This document shows positions 18,235 through 26,515 of a stretch of DNA of 54,471 bases, piece by piece. The translations under genes were made by a program, and so were the position numbers. The notes beneath the pieces are model-generated. The model was given only the letters and a program-made list of their open reading frames with translations, did not search any database and was not told the DNA's origin. This stretch comes from Pseudomonas sp. SJZ079 (GTDB taxonomy: Bacteria; Pseudomonadota; Gammaproteobacteria; Pseudomonadales; Pseudomonadaceae), in NCBI RefSeq assembly GCF_007993865.1, contig NZ_VIUH01000029.1, positions 1 through 54,471 of the forward strand, read 5' to 3'. How positions within the stretch are numbered: the stretch's first letter is position 1; each line of letters begins with the position of its first letter.

Positions 18235-18792
18235 ATGCAAGACGACGACCTTTCCCTATTCAAAGCCGAACTACGCGGCGTCAAGCCGATCAAGCACGAT
18301 CGCGCAGACACCGGCAAACCGAAAAGCGACCGCAAGCAGCTCGCCACCTTGCGCCAGGCGGCCTCGGTGCGCGTGGAATCGACCAAGGTCGATGGCTTGT
18401 CCGACCAGTACGTCATCGACGTCGGCCCCGAGGATGCCCTGTATTGGGCCGCCAACGGCGTGCAGGAAGGCCAGATGCGTAAACTCAAGCTCGGCCAGAT
18501 TGCCTTCGAAGGCAGTCTCGACCTGCACGGCATGAGCGTGGAAAAGGCCCGCGACACGCTGTGGGAGTTCCTCGCCGAAGCCAGCAAACTCGAAGTTCGT
18601 TGCGCGCGCATCACCCACGGCAAAGCCGTGCGCATGGATGGCCGCAGGCCCATGATCAAAAGCCACGTCAACACCTGGCTACGCCAGCATCCACAAGTAC
18701 TCGGCTTTACCTCTTGTCTGGCCAAACACGGCGGCACCGGCGCGATTTACGTGCTGCTCAAGCGCACGATGATGGACGGGCGCGACGAATAA
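18235..18792 (+). CDS. Smr-domain DNA endonuclease (SmrA-like)
   Basis: 185-residue protein with an acidic N-terminus (MQDDDLSLFKAELRGVKPIKHDRAD, typical of SmrA/YdaL) and a C-terminal Smr domain starting at LDLHGMSVEKARDTLWEFL, followed by RITHGKAVRMDGRRPMIKSHVNTWLRQHPQVLGF and the final AKHGGTGAIYVLLKR. The family is linked to nicking endonuclease or RNA-quality-control activity. ATG at 18235 has GGAGG six bases upstream. It is upstream of folE on the same strand, about 250 bp away. Confidence 0.9.
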   Translation: MQDDDLSLFKAELRGVKPIKHDRADTGKPKSDRKQLATLRQAASVRVESTKVDGLSDQYVIDVGPEDALYWAANGVQEGQMRKLKLGQIAFEGSLDLHGMSVEKARDTLWEFLAEASKLEVRCARITHGKAVRMDGRRPMIKSHVNTWLRQHPQVLGFTSCLAKHGGTGAIYVLLKRTMMDGRDE

Positions 18793-19039
18793 TCAGACCG
18801 GGAAGCGCGATAATAGCCGTGCAGCTGAACAACCCGATCCGGATTCGTCACTGCCGCGCTGGTGTACCGTACTGACCGGACAGCAGCACCCGCTGATACA
18901 CCAGACAGAAAGCTGAGTGGCAAGCCCCGCGGCACCAGCAGAAAATTCAGGACAACTGGCGTACGGCCCTCTTGCCAGGCTGGCAGCGGCGCCCTACCCT
19001 GCGCTCCTGTGCATTCCGATAGTCCCCACAGGAAGATCC

Positions 19040-19588
19040 ATGTCCCTGGAACAGAATTACACCGCGATTCTCGGCCAAATCGGCGAGGACGCTTCCCGCG
19101 AAGGCCTGCTCGACACCCCCAAGCGTGCCGCGAAAGCCATGCAGTATCTTTGCCGCGGCTATCAGCAAACCTTGGAAGAAGTGACCAATGGTGCGCTGTT
19201 CAGCTCCGATAACAGCGAAATGGTGCTGGTCAAACACATCGAGCTGTACTCGCTATGCGAGCATCACCTGCTGCCGTTCATCGGCAAGGCTCATGTCGCC
19301 TACATCCCCAACGGCAAGGTGCTGGGCCTGTCCAAGGTGGCGCGGATCGTCGACATGTACGCTCGCCGCTTGCAGATCCAGGAAAACCTCAGCCGCCAGA
19401 TCGCCGAAGCCGTACAAGAGGTCACCGGTGCGCTTGGCGTGGCGGTGGTCATCGAAGCCCAGCATATGTGCATGATGATGCGTGGCGTGGAGAAGCAGAA
19501 CTCCTCGATGGTCACCTCGGTGATGCTCGGCGAGTTCCGCGAAAATGCCGCGACTCGCAGTGAGTTCCTCAGCCTGATCAACAACTGA
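19040..19588 (+). CDS. folE: GTP cyclohydrolase I
   Basis: Converts GTP to 7,8-dihydroneopterin triphosphate, first step of folate/pterin synthesis. 182 residues. The zinc site is visible as SLCEHHLLPF (Cys, His) and QHMCMMMRG (Cys); GKVLGLSKVARIVDMYARRLQIQENLSRQIA is the classical signature. ATG at 19040 with AGGAAG upstream gives the standard N-terminus; the frame opening at 18917 is too long. It is followed by a strong terminator. This is the last gene of the first conserved block. Confidence 0.97.
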   Translation: MSLEQNYTAILGQIGEDASREGLLDTPKRAAKAMQYLCRGYQQTLEEVTNGALFSSDNSEMVLVKHIELYSLCEHHLLPFIGKAHVAYIPNGKVLGLSKVARIVDMYARRLQIQENLSRQIAEAVQEVTGALGVAVVIEAQHMCMMMRGVEKQNSSMVTSVMLGEFRENAATRSEFLSLINN

Positions 19589-19604
19589 TCGCAGCAGAAT
19601 GAGA

Positions 19605-19628
19605 AAACCGGCCAAGGCCGATTTTTTT
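19605..19628 (+). terminator. Intrinsic terminator of folE
   Basis: CGGCC-AA-GGCCG stem (19609-19620) followed by seven T residues, 17-40 bases after the folE stop. Confidence 0.85.
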
Positions 19629-19860
19629 ATGCAGAACGCAAAATTCGGCCAATAAAGAAGGGGCTGATCGAGCGCGAGAGCCCGCAGCCGGCCTGCTTGT
19701 CACTGACCAGTGCAGTCATGTTGTCCTTGAGCGCTTGCACCTAGCCCGCGTCGTCACTACGAACAGGGTTAAACAACCCGCACGAAAGCAGGTCGATGAG
19801 CACCTGGGAAATGTCTTCGCGGGTCTGGCGGGTGGTTGAACCACTAACACGATCCGACTC
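19627..19860 (-). pseudogene. Possible gene remnant with internal stop
   Basis: Minus-strand reading shows a coding-like stretch (…STTRQTREDISQVLIDLLSC…), then one in-frame TAG (about codon 40 of the visible part), then a further coding-like stretch (…VQALKDNMTALVSDKQAGC…) ending at a TAA in the folE terminator T-tract. There is no start codon with a ribosome-binding site. I do not recognise the family. The interrupted but protein-like composition suggests a decayed gene tail; chance remains possible. Confidence 0.35.
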
Positions 19861-19883
19861 TGGCCATCCTCCGAGCGCCCTAC

Positions 19884-20105
19884 TTAGCGCGTCGACGAAG
19901 TTCGCAACGGCTCCAGCAAGGGCGACAAGCCGTTGTGGTCGATCTCTTGCATCAGTGCCAGCAAGCGACCGATCTCCCCGGAGGGGAAGCCCTCGCGCGC
20001 GAACCAGTTGAGATAGCGCCCAGGTAAATCGGCGATCAAACGCCCCTTGTATTTACCGAAGGGCATTTCACGGGTCACCAGTAGTTGCAGGTCTTCGGGG
20101 CGCAT
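19884..20105 (-). CDS. DUF3820 / putative quorum-sensing-regulated virulence factor family
   Basis: 73-residue protein dominated by the motif MPFGKYKGRLIADLPGRYLNWFAREGFPSGEIGRLL, characteristic of DUF3820 (also annotated QSregVF). The fold resembles small nucleic-acid-associated domains found next to exonucleases; its biological role is not established. ATG at 20105 has only a weak TTGAG upstream. It is monocistronic, divergent from the glutaredoxin-like gene. Confidence 0.8.
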   Translation of the reverse strand: MRPEDLQLLVTREMPFGKYKGRLIADLPGRYLNWFAREGFPSGEIGRLLALMQEIDHNGLSPLLEPLRTSSTR

Positions 20106-20291
20106 TCAGTACTCAAGGCAGTTGATGATCCATCCGCAGCGACAGATCGGGGTGATACAGACCCGTGAATTATGCCTAAAGCCGCACCGGTTTGGCGGGC
20201 TTGCTGCGACCGTTCAGCCTTAGCCCAGGCCAGCGCCAGCAAACTCGGGTAAGCTGCGCGCCCAGAATTTCCAACCGAGGCGCCCTTCGCG

Positions 20292-20663
20292 ATGATTATC
20301 AAAGCACTCAGAATCGGCCTAGGCCAGCTGATCGTCTTCATTGACTTCATCACCCGTCCCCGCAAGATGAAACGCACACCGCAAGCCCAGGCTGCGGTCG
20401 AGCGATCCGCTGCGGGGCTGTCGTTGTTTCAGTTTCATGCCTGCCCGTTCTGCGTGAAAACCCGCAGAACCCTGCATAAGTTGAACGTGCCGGTAACCCT
20501 GCGTGACGCAAAGAACAACCCGCAAGACCGGCAGACCCTGCTCGAGCAAGGCGGCAAGATCCAAGTGCCGTGCCTGCGCATCGAGGAAGACGGCCAGAGC
20601 ACTTGGCTGTACGAGTCCAAGGCCATCAGCGCCTACCTGCATGAGCGCTTTCTGCCGCAATAA
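20292..20663 (+). CDS. Membrane-anchored glutaredoxin/GST-N-like protein
   Basis: 123-residue protein with an N-terminal hydrophobic segment (about residues 4-20), then a thioredoxin-fold domain: FQFHACPFCVKTRRTLHKL has the CPFC redox pair, with QVPCLRIEEDG (cis-Pro) and YESKAISAYLHERF as in the GST N-terminal domain. It is probably a glutathione-linked oxidoreductase held at the inner membrane. ATG at 20292; the only Shine-Dalgarno candidate (GAGG) is a little far upstream. Confidence 0.82.
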   Translation: MIIKALRIGLGQLIVFIDFITRPRKMKRTPQAQAAVERSAAGLSLFQFHACPFCVKTRRTLHKLNVPVTLRDAKNNPQDRQTLLEQGGKIQVPCLRIEEDGQSTWLYESKAISAYLHERFLPQ

Positions 20664-20764
20664 TGGGCACGCTGAAGCCGGCGCGTCATATAGTCGCGCC
20701 GGTCGACGGTCATTGACTCAGGGTGGATGGGACTAGCCGGCACTGCGGGTTGCAAGTGTGCGCC

Positions 20765-21481
20765 TCAGCCTTGTCCCACGATGAAGCCTTCCTCGCGCAT
20801 TTTCGCCTGCAACGTCTGCCAGCAAGGCAGGCGCGCGACGGTGCCGACCCGCTTAAGGCCTTCTGCTTGAACGGAGTAGAGTGCTTGGCTATCGAAGGCA
20901 TAAAGCAGCAGCAAGTCCGTGCGCTCTGCAGCGGGTCGAATGTCATCGACCAGATTATCCAGAAGCAGTGGATCGGCAGTCGGTGTTGGGTAGTAACTCA
21001 ATACCATGTGCGCCTGATCGGGCTTGACCACTTTGGCATAGGTGATCCGCAGTTTTTCCTCAGACACCCCCATCTGACGCAAGGTAAAGTACTTGGCCAT
21101 TGAGAAGTCCTCGCAGTCTCCTCCACCTTTGACCAGGGTCTCGATGGGTGTCGCCCAATAGTCGTTCTGCTTCCAAATCGCGATGTCATCGCTGAAGCGT
21201 ATCTGGCTGTTGAAAAACTGGTTCACCATTTTCAGCTTTTCTACTTCCGGTAGAAATCGCCCTCTTTCGATCAGCTCATTCCAAGACACCAGACGCTTCT
21301 TGGCAGGCGTCAGTCGCCCATAGCGCTTTTCCGCCTTGCGCAGGATGAGTTCGAAGCTCCAGTTAGCCTTGGCCTCGACTTTGGGCATGCCGCACAGCAA
21401 GCTGCCGCTGATAGTCGTCACTGCGACCATGCGCCACAAAGCGCTCGAATATTTGGACTTAACGGCTCGCCGGAGTAACAC
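20765..21481 (-). CDS. LapG-like periplasmic transglutaminase-like cysteine protease
   Basis: 238-residue BTLCP-family protein with an N-terminal signal/anchor (about residues 12-36). The catalytic triad is visible: Cys123 in VKGGGDCEDFSMAKY, His158 in PDQAHMVLSYY and Asp175 in PLLLDNLVDDI, with the calcium-site residues DCED. LapG cleaves the N-terminus of giant RTX adhesins (LapA) to release cells from biofilm and is held inactive by the c-di-GMP receptor LapD. GTG at 21481 is chosen because GAGGAAAT lies about nine bases upstream; ATG 21532 lacks such a site. No lapD or adhesin gene is adjacent, so it is an orphan copy here. Confidence 0.82.
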   Translation of the reverse strand: MLLRRAVKSKYSSALWRMVAVTTISGSLLCGMPKVEAKANWSFELILRKAEKRYGRLTPAKKRLVSWNELIERGRFLPEVEKLKMVNQFFNSQIRFSDDIAIWKQNDYWATPIETLVKGGGDCEDFSMAKYFTLRQMGVSEEKLRITYAKVVKPDQAHMVLSYYPTPTADPLLLDNLVDDIRPAAERTDLLLLYAFDSQALYSVQAEGLKRVGTVARLPCWQTLQAKMREEGFIVGQG

Positions 21482-22171
21482 GTATAGATTTCCTCGAGTG
21501 CGGCCATGACCGCGTTTAACCTGGCCGATCATGCCGTTGCGCTGCCGATCCACACCTTTCACGCAGCGCGGTGGCACCGCGCCTGCAATCCTCGATACAG
21601 ATTCCCTTCCCCAGCAAGCGCCTCCTGCTTCGCGACTCGGTCCGACTGGACTAAGGCAGGGTGACTGTCAGGTCAAACTAACGTCATTGCAAACCGTCGA
21701 TCAAGCGTTCCAGAGTCGGACGTCATCCGCCACCCCGCGCGCAACAAAAGGATTTCGAGCCTTGCTCCATATGCCTGACGACCCTTGCATGCTTGCTGTG
21801 ACGCCCTCAGGCACATGCTTTAGAGCCACAATCATCTGAAATGCAGCGTGGTTCTCGCCACCGGTCGAATAGCTCAACTAGCACACTGTATCTGCCAGCT
21901 TTTTCGACCAGTGGTTGCCTGCCCTGCATCACCGACAGTCGCAATACCGGCTGGGTGATGCGTACCTCATCGCCGACAGCATCATGGCGCAGAACAGCCT
22001 GTAACTAAGCCATCGCTCGTCCATCCAAAAAGCCGCGCGTCGGAACAGTTATGCGCAGATGTTTGCGCCCTTGCTCGTATAACCATGGCCGCAGCGCCAA
22101 TGCAAATACCCATCCGCCACATTGCCAAGACGTAGCCGATCGGTAACCGACACACAGCGCTGGAGATCCAA
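21482..22171. other. Gene-poor stretch with one possible remnant
   Basis: 690 bases between the lapG-like gene and the 22172 gene. Reading frames are short and lack ribosome-binding sites. Within it, 21888-22004 on the plus strand encodes a protein-like tail (…FFDQWLPALHHRQSQ…GDAYLIADSIMAQNSL, then TAA) with stop codons just upstream, which looks like the 3' end of a lost gene. Confidence 0.4.
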
Positions 22172-22738
22172 ATGGGCAAGCCAGACAGGTTGGCAAACAA
22201 GGACCCTGCACAGCTGTTCAAACGACAGCTAGCTATTTTAAGCATAGCTAGCAGTTTGCTCGGCGTTGCTCTCAGTTTGCTAGCCGACATACCTGTTGGT
22301 GCCGCCCGTCTGCTGCCCACAAACCCCGAGACCTATGCGAACTTCATCCGCTCGGGCGGCCCGGGTAAGGACGGCACTCCGTCGATAGGCAGCCTCACTG
22401 ACGCTGGGATCACTTGTGACCCTCAATCTTCACGGCATCTGGTTCTCCGGGAGCGGGCCGCATGCCACTTGGCCGAGGGCGCCGCTTGGAGCGCCGGTAT
22501 ATGGCCCGTCCTGCGCGCCGCGTCTGCTACTGGTGCTGGGCATTCCAGGGTTGGGGCCATTATTGGCTTATTCGTCTGGCTCGGGCCGCTCTCGGCTGCC
22601 TTGTTGGTCGCCAGTCGTTGCTGGCAACGCTGGCAGGCGCGCCAGCCATACTGCACTGACTATGAGCTCTTGCGGCGCATGGAGCCGCCAAAGGCGAACG
22701 CCAACTGCCGGAAGCAACTGGCATTTCCACCTGACTGA
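22172..22738 (+). CDS. Hypothetical membrane protein
   Basis: 188-residue frame opening with a good GGAG six bases before ATG 22172. Two clear hydrophobic segments (about residues 21-40 and 128-147) flank a polar middle part, with a Trp/Arg-rich tail (CWQRWQARQPY). No family is recognised. The middle third reads less naturally than the ends, and the +2 frame over 22416-22660 also has a hydrophobic stretch, so a frameshift in this gene cannot be excluded. It lies in the gene-poor junction region. Confidence 0.5.
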   Translation: MGKPDRLANKDPAQLFKRQLAILSIASSLLGVALSLLADIPVGAARLLPTNPETYANFIRSGGPGKDGTPSIGSLTDAGITCDPQSSRHLVLRERAACHLAEGAAWSAGIWPVLRAASATGAGHSRVGAIIGLFVWLGPLSAALLVASRCWQRWQARQPYCTDYELLRRMEPPKANANCRKQLAFPPD

Positions 22739-22925
22739 GAAAAGGGTTGTTCGTTCTGCAGACGCTGAACGAGGTAGTGAACTGCGGCGCCGCCTGACTG
22801 GGTCGAAGGACCCACCTATGTGAAGTGAACCACCGTGCCTGGTGCAGGATAAGTCCCGTCTCACTCTCGCTTGTCACCGGGCGCATAGTCATGCGCTGAG
22901 CGCCCGGAGCGGCAAACCGCTGTGA

Positions 22926-23270
22926 TCAATGCAGACCGTACTCAACTCTGTCCCGATGAATTGGAGACTTGAACGACGGCTCGGATTGCATCGTCGAACG
23001 ATCGCTCTCAATCTGGAACTGTGGACCCGCCGCCGTAGGCTTGCGCTCGAGCATTCGGGCGAATCCCTGGCTTTCATCCCCACGGTTCTGATAGCGGTCT
23101 TCACGTTGCATGCGATAGTCCAACAAGTAGTTACTACCACCCTCCGCCAGCATGAATGCTGACTCCTGTTCAGCCGATGGGAACGGCGCGCTGACTGCTT
23201 GCCCAGCAATGGCGGCCGTGAGTACCAACAACAGGCCGCTAAGGCCCGTCTTAGCATGTGCCGATTTCAT
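22926..23270 (-). CDS. Small secreted protein of unknown function
   Basis: 114-residue precursor with a typical signal peptide (MKSAHAKTGLSGLLLVLTAA…, cleavage near VSA-AP at about residue 28), leaving about 86 polar residues rich in Gln, Arg, Asp and Ser and without cysteine. ATG at 23270 is preceded by GAGAGGAT at good distance. No domain is recognised. It stands alone on the minus strand, upstream of no obvious partner. Confidence 0.62.
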   Translation of the reverse strand: MKSAHAKTGLSGLLLVLTAAIAGQAVSAPFPSAEQESAFMLAEGGSNYLLDYRMQREDRYQNRGDESQGFARMLERKPTAAGPQFQIESDRSTMQSEPSFKSPIHRDRVEYGLH

Positions 23271-23410
23271 GGTGTCATCCTCTCGATCCCCCTGACCCCG
23301 TAAATTGGACAGATACCTCAGAGCGTTGTTACATCGACGTGGGGCGTTCGGATAAACGGTGCCTTGGTCAGTCTTTGTCGCTGGCCTGTCTTGCTTGCAG
23401 AAGACAGGGC

Positions 23411-24013
23411 TTAGTCAAGCATGCCGACATGCCGCGGGTGGCTGGCCACTCGATCCATCCAGGCGCGAATCGCCGGGTAGTCGCCGAGGTCGAAACCGCC
23501 CTGATCGGCGACATGGGTGTAGGCGTACAGGGCGATATCGGCAATCGAATACTGCTCGCCGACCAGATAGGCGGTGCGCTGCAACTGCTGCTCCATCACC
23601 TTCAGCGCCTTATGGCCACGCACGTGACATACCTGATATTCATCCCTGCGCGCCTCAGGCATCCCCAGGTACAGCTGGATAAACCGCGCCACCGCGACAT
23701 AAGGCTCATGGCTGTATTGCTCGAAGAACTGCCACTGCAGCACCTGGGTGCGCAGGCGCGGCTCACTCGGTAAGAACGCGCTGCCGTCCGCGAGGAAATT
23801 GAGAATCGCGTTGGACTCCCACAGGTAGGTGCCGTCTTCCAGTTCCAGTACCGGGATCTTGCCGTTGGGATTCTTCGCCAGGAATGCTTCGCTCTGGGTA
23901 TCGCCCTTGAGGATGTCCACCGGTAGCCACTCATAGGCGATGCCGAGCAGGTTCAGCAACAGTTTGACCTTGTAACAGTTGCCCGAGCGGGTATCGCCGT
24001 AAACCTTCAACAT
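23411..24013 (-). CDS. Glutathione S-transferase family protein
   Basis: 200-residue cytosolic GST: an N-terminal thioredoxin-like domain (MLKVYGDTRSGNCYKVKLLLNLLG, with NPNGKIPVLELEDG and LWESNAIL binding glutathione) and a C-terminal all-helical domain with the SIADIALYAYTHVADQGGFDL N-capping motif. It probably conjugates or reduces small electrophiles. ATG at 24013 has GGGAGAG eight bases upstream; GTG 24019 lies too close. It is downstream of the aminotransferase on the same strand, 79 bp apart, possibly co-transcribed. Confidence 0.9.
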   Translation of the reverse strand: MLKVYGDTRSGNCYKVKLLLNLLGIAYEWLPVDILKGDTQSEAFLAKNPNGKIPVLELEDGTYLWESNAILNFLADGSAFLPSEPRLRTQVLQWQFFEQYSHEPYVAVARFIQLYLGMPEARRDEYQVCHVRGHKALKVMEQQLQRTAYLVGEQYSIADIALYAYTHVADQGGFDLGDYPAIRAWMDRVASHPRHVGMLD

Positions 24014-24092
24014 AGTCACTCTCCCTTAGATGCTGAGGCGCGGGTGCAAGCCGCGCGTATACCTGACTTCTGACGGGACGCCCTACCTACCC

Positions 24093-25259
24093 TCAGGCCG
24101 CCACGCTGGACTGCGCCGCTCTGATGACACCCGCCAGACGCTTCAGACCTTCGCTCAAACGCTCCGGGGCCACATGACTGAAATTCAGACGAAGATGGCC
24201 TGGATGCTGGTCCGGGTCGATAAAGAAGGGTTCACCGGGCATGAACGCGACGTTCTGCGCCAGCGCCGGCGCCAGCAAGGTGCGGGTATCCAACGGCTGC
24301 TTGAGCGTCAGCCAGAAGAACAGCCCGCCCTGGGGAACCTCCCAGTCGGCCAGATCGCAGAAGTGCTGTTGCAGCGCTGCCTGCATCGCATCGCGACGCA
24401 TCCGGTAGAACTCGCGCAGCTCGGCCAAGTGCTGACGATAGTGCTCGCTGCCCAGCCATTGCAGAGCCTGCCACTGGCCAATGCGATTGGTGTGCAGATC
24501 CGCCGACTGTTTGAGGCGCAGCAGGTAGGGGAACAAATCCGGGGTGGCGATCAGGTAGCCGACGCGCAGGCCCGGTAACAGGGTCTTGGAAACCGTGCCG
24601 GTGTAGATCCAACTGGCCTTTTGCAGGCGACTGACGATAGGCGTGGCGCTGCCCGCATCGAACACCAGGTCGCGGTAGGGCTCGTCCTCGATCAGGGTCA
24701 CGCCGAACTCATCCAGCAACGCCGCCACGGCGTCGCGCTTGGCTTCGCTGTAGCGTACCGCCGAGGGATTCTGGAAGGTTGGAATCAGGTAGGCAAAGGC
24801 CGGTTTGTGCCTTTCCAGGCGTTGGCGCAGTGCCTCGATCAGTGGCCCGTCGGCCTCCTGGGGCACGCTGATGCAATCGGCGCCAAACAGCTGGAAGGCT
24901 TGCAGCGCGGCCAGATAAGTTGGCGCCTCGAGCAACACCTCGGTGCCCGGATCGATAAACAGCTTGCTGGCCAGGTCCAGGGTCTGCTGCGAGCCGCTGA
25001 CGATCAGCACCTGGCTGGCCTCGCAGGGCACGCCCAGGGCGCGCGCCTCGGCAGCAATCACCTCACGCAACGCCGGCTCGCCCTCGCTCATGCCGTACTG
25101 CCCCATGCTCGCCGGCATGTCCGCCCATTCGACCTTGGGCAGCATCGGTTCGGCGGGCAGGCCGCCGGCGAACGACATGACTTCCGGACGCTGCGCTGCG
25201 GCGAGAATTTCACGAATCAAAGAGCTTTTCAGGCGGGCAACGCGTTCGGAGAAGGCCAT
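24093..25259 (-). CDS. PLP-dependent class I/II aminotransferase (LysN/2-aminoadipate type)
   Basis: 388-residue fold-type I aminotransferase. The PLP lysine lies in TGTVSKTLLPGLRVGYL; VMSFAGGLPAEPMLP and GSQQTLDLASKLF and the DEPYRDLVF motif are typical of the MocR-related aminotransferases without the GntR domain (2-aminoadipate/aromatic amino acids). Substrate unknown. ATG at 25259 matches the family N-terminus, though no strong Shine-Dalgarno precedes it. It is transcribed away from a MarR regulator; its predicted promoter (-35 TTGACG 25335-25340, -10 TAATTT 25311-25316) is overlapped by both putative MarR operators. Confidence 0.88.
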   Translation of the reverse strand: MAFSERVARLKSSLIREILAAAQRPEVMSFAGGLPAEPMLPKVEWADMPASMGQYGMSEGEPALREVIAAEARALGVPCEASQVLIVSGSQQTLDLASKLFIDPGTEVLLEAPTYLAALQAFQLFGADCISVPQEADGPLIEALRQRLERHKPAFAYLIPTFQNPSAVRYSEAKRDAVAALLDEFGVTLIEDEPYRDLVFDAGSATPIVSRLQKASWIYTGTVSKTLLPGLRVGYLIATPDLFPYLLRLKQSADLHTNRIGQWQALQWLGSEHYRQHLAELREFYRMRRDAMQAALQQHFCDLADWEVPQGGLFFWLTLKQPLDTRTLLAPALAQNVAFMPGEPFFIDPDQHPGHLRLNFSHVAPERLSEGLKRLAGVIRAAQSSVAA

Positions 25260-25293
25260 GGAGGTCACCGGGGTGCTAATGCATGGAAATTGG

Positions 25294-25308
25294 GTCAAAC
25301 TGTTTGAC
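25294..25308. promoter_or_regulatory. Operator candidate 1 (GTCAA-N5-TTGAC)
   Basis: Perfect palindrome GTCAAAC-T-GTTTGAC in the divergent aminotransferase/marR region. It covers the TTGACT that could serve as the marR -35 and lies just downstream of the aminotransferase -10. Same half-sites and spacing as the second site, 42 bp centre to centre (about four helical turns). Confidence 0.65.
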
Positions 25309-25310
25309 TG

Positions 25311-25340
25311 AAATTACGACGACCCAGATAGATACGTCAA
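25311..25340 (-). promoter_or_regulatory. Predicted sigma70 promoter of the aminotransferase
   Basis: TTGACG (25335-25340) and TAATTT (25311-25316) on the minus strand separated by 18 bp. The -35 lies inside operator 2. Confidence 0.55.
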
Positions 25341-25350
25341 TATGCTTGAC
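25336..25350. promoter_or_regulatory. Operator candidate 2 (GTCAA-N5-TTGAC)
   Basis: GTCAA-TATGC-TTGAC; the ATG start codon of the MarR gene is inside it. Repeats the half-sites and 5-bp spacer of operator 1. Confidence 0.65.
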
Positions 25351-25797
25351 CTTAAAAATCCAGCCATTCAGCAGTCCGCCATGGAGGCCTTCTTCTTCGG
25401 CTACCAGGCATTCACCGCCAAGGCCGACGAAATGCTCGCCCGTCGCGGCCTGTCGCGGGTACATCACCGAATTTTATTCTTCATCGCCCGCTATCCGGGG
25501 TTGAGCATGAAAGAGTTGCTCGGCTACCTGGGGGTGAGCAAGCAAGCGCTGAACATTCCGTTGCGCCAATTACTGGAGATGCACCTGGTCACCAGCCTGG
25601 CTGCCGAGGACGACAAACGTAAGCGCGTGCTCGGCTTTACCGACGAGGGCGCCAAGCTTGAGCTGGCGCTGCGCCGTGAGCAGGCCAAACTGCTGCAACG
25701 CGCCTTCGCCGACGCCGGGGAAGCGGCCGTCAACGGCTGGTTGCAGGTCAACCAGGCGTTGGGCAACAGCCGTCAAGCGGGCTTGGGCGACAGCTGA
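25342..25797 (+). CDS. MarR-family transcriptional regulator
   Basis: 151-residue winged-helix regulator: dimerisation helix (about 10-35), recognition-helix region GLSMKELLGYLGVSKQALNIPLRQLLEMHLV and the basic wing AAEDDKRKRVLGFTDEGAKL. It has no obvious redox cysteine. The ATG at 25342 lies inside a palindromic operator candidate, so the protein probably represses its own start region and the divergent aminotransferase; Shine-Dalgarno is weak. The ligand is unknown. The downstream LysE-BenE transporters may also belong to its regulon. Confidence 0.88.
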   Translation: MLDLKNPAIQQSAMEAFFFGYQAFTAKADEMLARRGLSRVHHRILFFIARYPGLSMKELLGYLGVSKQALNIPLRQLLEMHLVTSLAAEDDKRKRVLGFTDEGAKLELALRREQAKLLQRAFADAGEAAVNGWLQVNQALGNSRQAGLGDS

Positions 25798-25900
25798 CGA
25801 CGGCTCGGCCGCGACTGTATCGCCCTTTACACCCCTCGCTGTACCGCGACGCATTCGGTGCCTGCCTTTAGGCTGCTGGCATTGCCACCGAGTGCCCGCC

Positions 25901-26515
25901 ATGACTGCCGAACTGCTAATCGCCTTTATCGTCTTCGCCTTCGTCACCTCGGTCACCCCGGGGCCGAACAATATGATGCTGCTCGCCTCCGGGGCGAACT
26001 TCGGCCTGCGTCGCACCCTGCCGCACATGCTCGGCATCAGCCTGGGCCTTATGTTGCTGGTGCTAGCGGTCGGTTTGGGTCTCGGCCAGCTGTTCGAACA
26101 GCTGCCGCTGCTCTATAACCTGCTGCGCTACCTAGGCGCCGCCTACCTGCTGTATCTGGCCTGGAAGATCGCCCAGGCAGGCGCACCCGATAGCCGTGAG
26201 GGCGAGCGCGGCAAGCCCTTCAGTTTTCTCCAGGCCGCAGCCTTCCAGTGGGTCAATCCAAAAGCCTGGATCATGGCCATCGGCGCCATTACCACCTACA
26301 CCCCACAGGACGATTTCGTGATCAATGTGCTGTGCATCGCCGCCCTGTTCGCCCTGGTCAACTGCCCGACCATGAGTGTCTGGACACTGGCCGGCAGCCT
26401 GCTGCGCAACTGGCTGGACAAGCCGCAGGTGCTGCGCGGTTTCAATATCGGCATGGCCCTGTTGCTGGTCGCCTCGCTGTACCCGATCATGGCTGACGTC
26501 AAAGGAGTCCTCTGA
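25901..26515 (+). CDS. LysE/RhtB-family amino-acid exporter
   Basis: 204-residue inner-membrane protein with about six transmembrane helices. The N-terminal FAFVTSVTPGPNNMMLLASGANFGLRRTLPHMLGISLG is the LysE/RhtB signature (TPGPN), and FQWVNPKAW is the second conserved motif. It exports amino acids or related small molecules. ATG at 25901 gives the family start; the frame upstream overlaps marR. Its TGA overlaps the ATG of the BenE-like gene by one base, so both are one operon. Confidence 0.88.
   Translation: MTAELLIAFIVFAFVTSVTPGPNNMMLLASGANFGLRRTLPHMLGISLGLMLLVLAVGLGLGQLFEQLPLLYNLLRYLGAAYLLYLAWKIAQAGAPDSREGERGKPFSFLQAAAFQWVNPKAWIMAIGAITTYTPQDDFVINVLCIAALFALVNCPTMSVWTLAGSLLRNWLDKPQVLRGFNIGMALLLVASLYPIMADVKGVL

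Noticed and set aside
22416..22823. Alternative plus-strand frame across the 22172 gene
   Set aside because: No ribosome-binding site; kept only as a hint that the 22172 gene may be frameshifted.
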